DNA of 11,936 bases from JASFRI01 sp050115015 (GTDB taxonomy: Bacteria; Acidobacteriota; Polarisedimenticolia; CBDVAL01), in NCBI GenBank assembly GCA_050115015.1, contig JASFRI010000091.1, forward strand, positions 1-11,936. The letters are read 5' to 3'. Both the position numbers and the translations under genes were made by a program. Below the pieces are notes generated by a model. The model searched no databases. It was not told the origin of the DNA and saw only the letters and a list, made by a program, of their open reading frames with translations. Positions 6,930 through 11,936 of this stretch are shown one piece after another. Position 1 is the first letter of the stretch; every line of letters starts with the position of its first letter.

Positions 6930-7047
6930 CGATCCTCCCCGGATGCCGGTGTCGCTCCGATCGGATACGGCCATCCCGCCCGCAGGTTGCATCCGCCCGG
7001 CCCACTCACCCTCCTCCCCTGACCCGCTCGAATCACTGCGCTAACAC

Positions 7048-7217
7048 CAGGGTCAGACCTGAAGTGTGCAGCCCCGGAGACCGCGACGCCGCCGTCGGAG
7101 GCACCGTTCGCGGCACGCACCGGCCCCCTCCGGGGTCCCGAGGCCTCACGCCCTGTGAGGCGGATCGGCGCGCCGGATGTTCCCCCGGGGGGGCTGCACA
7201 CTTCAGGTCTGACCCTG
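7048..7217. mobile_element. MITE-like element with 28-bp perfect terminal inverted repeats
   Basis: Arms at 7048-7075 and 7190-7217 are exact reverse complements over 28 bp, beginning CAGGGTCAGACCTGAAGTGT and ending GCAGCCCC. The 114-bp interior has no gene but contains a smaller dyad GCCTCAC/GTGAGGC (7143-7160). A 170-bp non-coding unit with perfect ends and a related solo copy elsewhere in the window fits a miniature inverted-repeat element or a REP-like doublet mobilised by an enzyme encoded elsewhere, for example a REP-associated tyrosine transposase. No clear target-site duplication flanks it. It lies upstream of the AraC-type gene and 88 bp beyond the stop of the M16 operon. Confidence 0.65.
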
Positions 7218-7223
7218 CCTTAA
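7195..7223 (-). repeat. Copy 3 of the 29-bp dispersed repeat (right arm of the MITE-like unit)
   Basis: On the minus strand this reads TTAAGGCAGGGTCAGACCTG and continues to GTGTGCA. It differs from copy 1 (5196-5224, plus strand) at one position only. It shares the AGG preceding CAGGG with copy 1, whereas the left arm at 7048 does not. So copies 1 and 3 are the closest pair and face each other across about 2 kb. Confidence 0.72.
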
Positions 7224-7228
7224 ATTGT

Positions 7229-7253
7229 GGGGGGAGAGGGGGTTGGGGGCGGG
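7229..7253 (+). other. G-quadruplex-type motif
   Basis: Four guanine runs of 6, 5, 5 and 3 bases are separated by AGA, TT and C, which satisfies the usual G3+/N1-7 quadruplex rule. The G-rich strand is the template strand for the M16 operon. The motif lies directly beyond the hairpin after that operon, so it may help stop RNA polymerase. Confidence 0.5.
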
Positions 7254-7285
7254 TGGTGCAGCCTCGAGGGGGGCGCACCACCCGC
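7249..7285 (-). terminator. Terminator-like hairpin after the M16 operon
   Basis: Perfect 11-bp stem GCGGGTGGTGC/GCACCACCCGC (7249-7259 with 7275-7285) and a 15-nt loop, starting 19 nt past the M16 stop codon. In the transcript it is followed by C runs and then ACAAUUUAAGG, not a proper U tract. The location and stem strength make it the likely 3' end of the operon mRNA. Confidence 0.55.
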
Positions 7286-7304
7286 CGGTGAACGGGATGC
7301 GGGG

Positions 7305-8804
7305 CTAGTCCTGGATCGGCTCCAGGGTCAGGGGATCCCGGAGCGGGAGCTCCGTCGCCTCGCCGCCGAAGAACTCGGCCATCGAGGCCCGGTTGTCGGG
7401 GTCCCCCTTCTGGATGGCGTCCCACTCGCCCACGATCAGGAAGACCAGCTGGTCCGGCTGGAGGTACTTCCTGGCGACCCGCTGGACTTCCTTGGGGGTC
7501 ACCGCCTCGATCCGCTTCCGGTAGGTATCCCAGTAGTCGTGGGGGCGGCCCTCGACGTCGTCGTCGACGAACACGTCCACGATGTCCTCGGCGGACTCGA
7601 AGCGCCGGGGGAACACGTCGATGAACGACGCCTTCGCGGTCTTCAGCTCGTCCTCGGTGACACCGTCCTGCTGGATGCTTTTCATCTCCTCCAGCGCGAT
7701 CTTGGCGGCCAGGGCCACCGTCGGGCTCTTGGACTGGTAGACCATCTGGAAAACCCCGGGCCAGAACTCCCCGATGCTGAAGGCGGAGCCCGCCCCGTAG
7801 GCCAGCCCCTCGTCGGAGCGGATGCGCTTCATGAGGCGCGAGGTGAAGCCGCCGCCGCCGAGGATGTCGTTCATCAGCAGCAGGGCGTACTCGTCCTTGT
7901 CGTTCCAGCTCTCCCGCTGCTTGCCGAGGTGGCCGATGACCACCCGGCCCTGCGGGATGTCCTTCTCGACGTAGTAGACGCCCGGGGTCGGTGTGAAGTC
8001 CGGACCCGTCGGTGGCCACGGGATCTCCGGACCCTCGGGATTCCAGCCGGCGAAGCGCTCCTCCAGCTTGGCGATCACCGCCTTGGCGTCCACGTCACCG
8101 GAGACCGCGATGGTCATGTTCTCGGGACGCCACCACTTCTTGTGGAACGCCACCAGATCGTCCCGGGTGATCGCGTCCACCTCGGCCTTGGTCATCTGGT
8201 GGGAGATGAAGGTGTCCTTCCCCCGCATCAGCCAGCCCCACTCCCGGCCCGAGATGCTCTGCGGACGGTCGTTCCGCTGCTTCATGTCCTCCAGGAGATT
8301 GTCCTTCTCGAGCTTCAGCCGATCCTCCTGGAAGCCGGGCGAACGGAGCATCTGGAAGAGCAGCTCCAGCGCGTCGTCGATCACCGGGCTGATGCTGTTG
8401 AAGCCGGCGGCGGAGTCCGTGGCCCCGCCGCTGCTGTTCATGTTGACGGCCAGGAAGTCGACCTTCTCGTCGAATTCCTCCGCGGACATGCCGCCGGCGC
8501 CACCGCGACGCAGCATGGTGCCGGTCATCTCCGCCACGCCGGGCTTCTCCTCGAGGAACGCCCCGACCCGCAGGCGAACGGAGATGTCCACCAGCGGCAG
8601 CTTGTGGTCCTCGGCGACGTACACGACGATGCCGTTGTCCAGGACGTGCCGGTAATCATCCGGATCCGGCACCTCGAAGGAGAGGCTCTCGTACCGCAGG
8701 AGGTTCGGATGGTCCGGGACCTTCGATGGATCCACCTCCTGCGCGGGGGCGGTGGCGACGGAGGCCAGCAGTACCACGAACAGGAGCAACACGCGCGCCT
8801 TCAT
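7305..8804 (-). CDS. M16B peptidase family protein, R/Y-type (non-zinc) subunit
   Basis: 499 residues with a signal peptide (~1-22, ending APAQ), so it is periplasmic or secreted. Two M16 half-domains follow. In the first, the position of the catalytic HxxEH is replaced by AEMTGT (91-96), so this subunit has no zinc site. The second keeps the R/Y pair in RSDEGLAYG, with R329 and Y336 seven residues apart, which in M16B heterodimers helps bind substrate for the partner's zinc centre. It is therefore the predicted partner of the zinc subunit encoded just upstream. The ATG at 8804 shares its A with the TGA of the upstream gene, and GGAGG lies six bases before it; a GTG one codon earlier is less well spaced. 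This coupling supports 1:1 synthesis of the subunits. Confidence 0.93.
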   Translation of the reverse strand: MKARVLLLFVVLLASVATAPAQEVDPSKVPDHPNLLRYESLSFEVPDPDDYRHVLDNGIVVYVAEDHKLPLVDISVRLRVGAFLEEKPGVAEMTGTMLRRGGAGGMSAEEFDEKVDFLAVNMNSSGGATDSAAGFNSISPVIDDALELLFQMLRSPGFQEDRLKLEKDNLLEDMKQRNDRPQSISGREWGWLMRGKDTFISHQMTKAEVDAITRDDLVAFHKKWWRPENMTIAVSGDVDAKAVIAKLEERFAGWNPEGPEIPWPPTGPDFTPTPGVYYVEKDIPQGRVVIGHLGKQRESWNDKDEYALLLMNDILGGGGFTSRLMKRIRSDEGLAYGAGSAFSIGEFWPGVFQMVYQSKSPTVALAAKIALEEMKSIQQDGVTEDELKTAKASFIDVFPRRFESAEDIVDVFVDDDVEGRPHDYWDTYRKRIEAVTPKEVQRVARKYLQPDQLVFLIVGEWDAIQKGDPDNRASMAEFFGGEATELPLRDPLTLEPIQD

Positions 8805-10582
8805 CACTCACCTCCCTGGCCGGAAAGCTCCGCGATACGGTTCTGGACCCAGCGCTCGATGGCGTCGAGGGCGGGGGCGAACTCCGGCGGCGCGCCCCCC
8901 TTCTGGGCCGCGATCTGCGCGGCGATCTGCTGCAGCTGCGCCACGTCCTGGATCGCCTGCAGTTGCCGGATCTGCTGCTTGACCATCTGCTGCTGCTGCT
9001 GCGGCAGCGCGGTGATGAACTCCGGCCACTCCTCGGCGGCGGCCCCCTCCTTGCGGAAGTAGAGCGCGACAGCGCGGTTGTCGGGGGTCAGGTAGTCCGA
9101 GGCCACGCGCTTCACATCCTCTGCCGTGACCGCCATCGTCTTGTCCGCCCAGGTGTTGAGGTACTGCCAGTCACCGTTGTTGTCGTAGATCAGAAGCTGC
9201 AGCAGCAGGAAGAATGGGTTCTCCAGGCGGCGGAAGGCGTCGGCCTGGATGCGGTTCTTGACCTTCTGCAGTTCCTCGTCCGGGATCGGGTCGTCGATGA
9301 TCCGCTGCAGCTCGGCGTACCAGCCGTCCTCCAGCTGCCCCGGGGTCGCGTCCCCCTTCGTCTCGGCGAAGAAGGAGAACGAGCCCGCGTACTTGTCGGA
9401 GCTCTGGTTCGAGAACGCCTGCGAGGCGATCTCCTGATCGACGATCAGGGATTTGTAGAGGCGGCCGGTCCGGCCGTTCAGGAGGCCCGCCAGCACGTCC
9501 AGCGGATAGGAGTCAACGTGCATGAACGGCACCGTGTGGTACCGGACCTCCGTCTGGGGCTGGCAGTCGCACTCGGCGACCATGCGCTTCTCGGCGAGCT
9601 GCGGCATCTCCAGGGTGACCACGTCCGGCGCCGGGTAGGGGCTGGGCTCCAGCCTGCCGAAGTAGCGCTCCGCCAGGGCCTTCGCCTCGTCGATCTCGAA
9701 GTTCCCGACGAGCGCCGCGGTGAGGTTGTCCGGTGCGTAATAGGTGCCGAAGTAGCCGTCGGCCTCCTCCTTGCTGATCACCCGGAGGTCCGACGGCCAG
9801 CCGACCACCGGCCAGCTGTAGGGATGGGACTCCCAGAACATGGCGTTGAACTGCTCGTCGAACTTCCCGGTAGGGGTCGACTCGGTGCGCAGGCGGCGCT
9901 CCTCGTGCACCACGTCGCGCTCGGAGTAGAACTCCCGGAACACCGGATCGAGGAGCCGGTCCGACTCCATCCAGAACCACAGCTCCAGCTTGTTCGCCGG
10001 CACGGTGATGAAGTAGACGGTGAAGTCCTCGCTGGTGCCGGCGTTCATCCCCGAGGCGCCCTCGGAGGTGTAGATCTTGTCGAACTCGTCCTTGATCATC
10101 AGGTCGCGCTGTTCCTGGACGAGCTGGTTGAAGCGCTCCTCGAGCTCCAGCTGCTCGGGGGTGCGGTTCTCCGGGGCGAAGGGGTCGTCGATCTCCCCCC
10201 TGCGGTAACGGGCCCGCTGCTCCGCGTAGATCTCGCGGATACGGGTCTGGATCTCCTCCTGCTCCTGGATGATCTGCAGGTCCCGCTCGATGTCCTTGGT
10301 CCCGATGTGCCGGGTCCCCTTGAACATCATGTGCTCGAACAGGTGGCTGATCCCCGTCATCCCCGGCCGCTCGTTGGCCGAGCCCACGCGGGCCACCCAT
10401 CCGGCGCTGACCGTGGTCAGCTCCGGGCGCTGGACCAGCAGGAACTTCATGCCGTTGTCCAGCGTGAACTCCTCCACCGGGACCTCGGCCTCCCCCTGGG
10501 CCGGCAGGGGGGTGGCCCCCGCCGTCAGGAACAGGACCCCCAGCCCCATCCATACGGACCACTTCTGGATCTTCCTTCTCAT
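8804..10582 (-). CDS. M16B zinc metallopeptidase, catalytic subunit
   Basis: 592 residues with an N-terminal signal segment (~1-29, ending PLPAQG). The inverted zinc motif is intact: H80-L-F-E83-H84 in GISHLFEHMMFKGT. The downstream ligand is expected at E227/E228 (VVHEERR). Between them lies an insertion, roughly 96-175, rich in charged heptad-like residues (QEQEEIQTRIREIYAEQRA), which makes the ligand spacing about 70 residues longer than in plain M16 enzymes. The second half contains GRLYKSLIVDQEIASQAF, where the tyrosine of the R/Y pair is missing, as expected for the zinc-bearing partner. The C terminus is Gln-rich (LPQQQQQMVKQQI, ~545-575). It should cleave peptides or unfolded proteins in the periplasm together with the downstream subunit. 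The ATG at 10582 has GGGAGAG upstream; the frame runs 70 codons further without an SD or signal peptide. Confidence 0.94.
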   Translation of the reverse strand: MRRKIQKWSVWMGLGVLFLTAGATPLPAQGEAEVPVEEFTLDNGMKFLLVQRPELTTVSAGWVARVGSANERPGMTGISHLFEHMMFKGTRHIGTKDIERDLQIIQEQEEIQTRIREIYAEQRARYRRGEIDDPFAPENRTPEQLELEERFNQLVQEQRDLMIKDEFDKIYTSEGASGMNAGTSEDFTVYFITVPANKLELWFWMESDRLLDPVFREFYSERDVVHEERRLRTESTPTGKFDEQFNAMFWESHPYSWPVVGWPSDLRVISKEEADGYFGTYYAPDNLTAALVGNFEIDEAKALAERYFGRLEPSPYPAPDVVTLEMPQLAEKRMVAECDCQPQTEVRYHTVPFMHVDSYPLDVLAGLLNGRTGRLYKSLIVDQEIASQAFSNQSSDKYAGSFSFFAETKGDATPGQLEDGWYAELQRIIDDPIPDEELQKVKNRIQADAFRRLENPFFLLLQLLIYDNNGDWQYLNTWADKTMAVTAEDVKRVASDYLTPDNRAVALYFRKEGAAAEEWPEFITALPQQQQQMVKQQIRQLQAIQDVAQLQQIAAQIAAQKGGAPPEFAPALDAIERWVQNRIAELSGQGGE

Positions 10583-11006
10583 GCGTCTCTCCCGGCGTTT
10601 CTCCGGACCCCGCGGGGACCGGATCCGCTGTCGCGGGACGTTGTCGTAGGGTCTTCCGGAGCATTCTGGCAGGATCGATTGGCGATGGCCAGAGCACGCC
10701 GTCGTGCGGCACGGGGTGGTTTTCCGCGGCATCGGACCGGAGAAACCCGGCCCGGCGCCGAACCGCCTCCGCCCTCGAGAGGAAGCGCGCACCCCGGCCT
10801 TTGCTTACGCGGCAGGCCCGTGGAGGTTCTCGCGCGGTCGCGGCCTGGCGGTTTCGGCCTCGAGCGGAGGCATCGCTCGGTTCCTGGTGCGGCGGCAGGC
10901 GCATGGAGGTTCTCGGGGGTCGCGGCGTGGCGGCTTCACCCTCTAGCCCTGCGTCGGTCCGGTGTTGATCGCGCCGGCAGGCCGGGAGGTTCGGCCGGGT
11001 GGCGGG
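10583..11006. other. Intergenic region with degenerate ~83-bp repeats
   Basis: 424 bp separate the ankyrin-gene stop from the M16 operon start. I see no supported gene; a plus-strand open frame at 10704-10946 has no SD or domain. The right half holds repeat units at ~83-bp spacing. The M16 promoter should lie in the left ~150 bp, but no clear -35/-10 pair stands out. Confidence 0.55.
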
Positions 11007-11016
11007 TCACGGCTTC
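10811..11016 (+). repeat. Degenerate tandem repeats, ~83-bp period
   Basis: Unit A (10811-10855) and unit B (10894-10937) both run GGCAGGC, TGGAGGTTCTCG, GGTCGCGGC, TGGCGG and TTC, with about 39 of 45 positions matching and one 1-bp indel. A third, weaker unit C (10976-11016) keeps GGCAGGC, GGAGGTTC and GGCTTC. Unit starts are 83 and 82 bp apart. Unit C overlaps the last codons of the ankyrin gene. The role is unknown. Confidence 0.55.
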
Positions 11017-11591
11017 CTGACCGGTGGCGGCGGGTCATGGAGCAGCTCTATGACCGCCGTGTGCCCCTTCTGCCTGGCGAAGCTCTCGGCGGTGTCGTCG
11101 TCCACGTCCTTCACCGCCGGGTCGGCCCCGTAGGCCAATAGCAGGCGGACGACGTCCACCTGCCCCTCCGCCGCGGCGGTCATCAGCGCGGTGAAGCCCT
11201 CGAGGGTGCCCTGGGCGTTCACGTCCGCTCCCCGCTGGAGGAGCAACTCGACGGTCTCCGCGAACGGCCCGCTGGAGGCGAACATCAGGGCCTCCCGTCC
11301 GCTCTCGTCCTTGGCGTTGATCGCCGCGCCGTTCTCCAGCAGGTAGGAGACGACCGCCGTATGGCCGTTGAACGCCGCCCACATCAGCGGGGTCCGCCCC
11401 TCGGGGTCGGCCACGTCCACCGGCACCCCTCCGGCGACGAGCGGGTGCACCGCCTCCAGATCCCCCGCGTAGGCGGCCTCGTGGAGGGCCCGCTCCTGCG
11501 GCGACAGCGGCTTGCCCTGGGCAACGGCCAGGCCTGGGAGCACGAAGCACAGCACGACGCAAGCCAGGACCAGCCGACGGATCGGGTTCAT
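11007..11591 (-). CDS. Secreted ankyrin-repeat protein
   Basis: 194 residues. Residues 1-25 are a Sec signal peptide (RRLVLACVVLCFVLPGLAVA). Residues ~33-187 hold about five ankyrin repeats, starting near 33, 65, 98, 132 and 164. The classic pieces are visible: GRTPLMWAAFNGHTAVVSYL, GADVNAQ and GFTALMTAAAEGQVDVVRLL. The protein ends with a proline-rich tail (PPPPVRKP). Ankyrin stacks bind other proteins, so a periplasmic adaptor or inhibitor role is plausible, with the partner unknown. GAGGAG sits seven bases before the ATG at 11591. The gene begins only 20 bp after the end of a tRNA on the same strand, and no promoter is visible between, so co-transcription with the tRNA is likely. Confidence 0.92.
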   Translation of the reverse strand: MNPIRRLVLACVVLCFVLPGLAVAQGKPLSPQERALHEAAYAGDLEAVHPLVAGGVPVDVADPEGRTPLMWAAFNGHTAVVSYLLENGAAINAKDESGREALMFASSGPFAETVELLLQRGADVNAQGTLEGFTALMTAAAEGQVDVVRLLLAYGADPAVKDVDDDTAESFARQKGHTAVIELLHDPPPPVRKP

Positions 11592-11611
11592 GAGGGCTCC
11601 TCGGGTCGATT

Positions 11612-11688
11612 TGGTGGGCCCACCAGGATTCGAACCTGGGACCTTCTGATTATGAGTCAGTCGCTCTAACCGTCTGAGCTATGGGCCC
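11612..11688 (-). tRNA. tRNA with CAU anticodon (elongator Met or Ile2)
   Basis: 77 nt including an encoded CCA. The arms fold well: acceptor GGGCCCA/TGGGCCC, D stem GCTC/GAGC, anticodon loop CTCATAA (anticodon CAU), T stem CCAGG/CCTGG with loop TTCGAAT, and discriminator A. G1-C72 pairing rules out a typical initiator tRNA. Elongator tRNA-Met and the lysidine-modified tRNA-Ile2 share this anticodon and cannot be separated with confidence here. The anticodon stem has an A27-A43 mismatch. Confidence 0.93.
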
Positions 11689-11698
11689 CCACCCCGGC

Positions 11699-11727
11699 AG
11701 GATACCCCCGCGCCCCCCCAACCTCAA
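11699..11727 (-). promoter_or_regulatory. Sigma70-like promoter of the tRNA gene
   Basis: TTGAGG (11722-11727) and TATCCT (11699-11704) on the minus strand are 17 bp apart, each matching consensus at 4 of 6 positions. The predicted start, near 11692, is about 4 nt before the tRNA 5' end. The -35 hexamer abuts the palindromic repeat at 11726-11781. It probably also serves the ankyrin gene downstream. Confidence 0.5.
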
Positions 11728-11781
11728 ACCTGACAAATTCTCGGGGACGGAGGCCTCCGTCCCCGAGAATCGGTCATGTTT
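11726..11781. repeat. Large palindromic repeat
   Basis: The core 11737-11770 is a perfect 34-bp palindrome made of ATTCTCGGGGACGGAGG and its reverse complement with no spacer. It extends outward 11 bp per side (AAACCTGACAA against AAACATGACCG, 8 of 11 matching), giving 28-bp arms. The arm recurs at the right end of the window. The sequence type is that of short dispersed palindromes associated with REP-type tyrosine transposases. Confidence 0.75.
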
Positions 11782-11913
11782 GGCGGGTCGAGGCGGCGTC
11801 CTTCCGAGGAACGGGTGGCGAGGGCACAGCTCGAAAATCCTTTCATGGCAACGGTTACGCGGCTAAGGGCGGCTGCCTGAACACACCCAGCCGCACAGCC
11901 CTCCTCCTCGAAT
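11782..11913. other. Non-coding stretch between palindrome copies
   Basis: About 130 bp with no convincing gene, SD or promoter. It is flanked by related repeat arms and may be interior to a repeat-bounded unit. Confidence 0.35.
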
Positions 11914-11936
11914 GTGACATATTCTCGGGGACGGAG
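11914..11936 (+). repeat. Third copy of the palindrome arm, truncated by the window edge
   Basis: TGACATATTCTCGGGGACGG followed by AG matches the left arm (TGACAAATTCTCGGGGACGG, from 11731) except at one base. The copy runs off the window, so whether it is another palindrome or the end of a larger element cannot be seen. Confidence 0.65.

Noticed and set aside
10704..10946. 80-codon plus-strand open frame between the M16 operon and the ankyrin gene
   Set aside because: It is Arg/Gly-rich, has no SD and is built largely from the repeat units.
10811..11016. CRISPR array
   Set aside because: Only two clear units occur, their spacing is ~83 bp with partly similar intervening sequence, and there are no cas genes.
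7227..11020. Two long plus-strand open frames opposite the M16 operon
   Set aside because: The minus strand encodes two clearly recognisable M16 subunits with signal peptides and SD sites. The opposite frames show no motif.
1..11936. Phage-defence or biosynthetic gene cluster
   Set aside because: No nuclease, toxin, reverse transcriptase, helicase or biosynthetic enzymes are present. The M16 pair could resemble the peptidases of peptide-maturation clusters, but no precursor peptide or tailoring gene is nearby.

Overview
The window reads as chromosomal DNA of a high-GC, Gram-negative, free-living bacterium. The grounds are N-terminal Sec-type signal peptides, strong Shine-Dalgarno (SD) sequences before most genes, a tRNA with an encoded CCA end, and a gene repertoire of a protein kinase fused to a TolB-like propeller, paired M16 peptidases and a bacterial pentameric ligand-gated channel. 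That mix recalls Acidobacteriota (Thermoanaerobaculia-like), Myxococcota or related soil and sediment lineages. The assignment is an inference from gene content, since no taxonomic marker other than one tRNA is present.

Layout, left to right. 1-2284 (-) is the N-terminal 761 codons of a receptor-type Ser/Thr protein kinase with a PD40/TolB-like propeller, cut by the window edge; it appears to have a leaderless promoter. 2366-2935 (-) is a hemerythrin-like protein with an FNR-type palindrome upstream. 3313-4524 (-) is a prokaryotic pentameric ligand-gated ion channel (pLGIC). It is divergent from 4698-5126 (+), a small secreted protein of unknown family. 5369-5890 (-) is a four-helix membrane protein resembling DUF4199, and 6129-6929 (-) is an AraC-family regulator. 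This pair is bracketed by inverted copies of a 29-bp repeat, two of which also form a 170-bp MITE-like unit at 7048-7217. 8804-10582 and 7305-8804 (-) form a translationally coupled operon of two M16B peptidase subunits, one with the zinc motif and one with the R/Y pair. 11007-11591 (-) is a secreted ankyrin-repeat protein directly downstream of a CAU-anticodon tRNA (11612-11688, -). The right end holds a large palindrome (11726-11781) and a third copy of its arm at the window border.

The genes do not form one pathway. Several are cell-envelope or sensing functions: kinase receptor, oxygen/NO-type diiron protein, ligand-gated channel, AraC sensor and secreted peptidases. Only the two M16 genes are clearly a functional unit. 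I found no phage-defence island, CRISPR array or complete transposase. The most unusual items are the channel, whose predicted pore mouth carries arginines where cation-selective relatives have glutamate, and the repeat families that frame the DUF4199-like/AraC pair.
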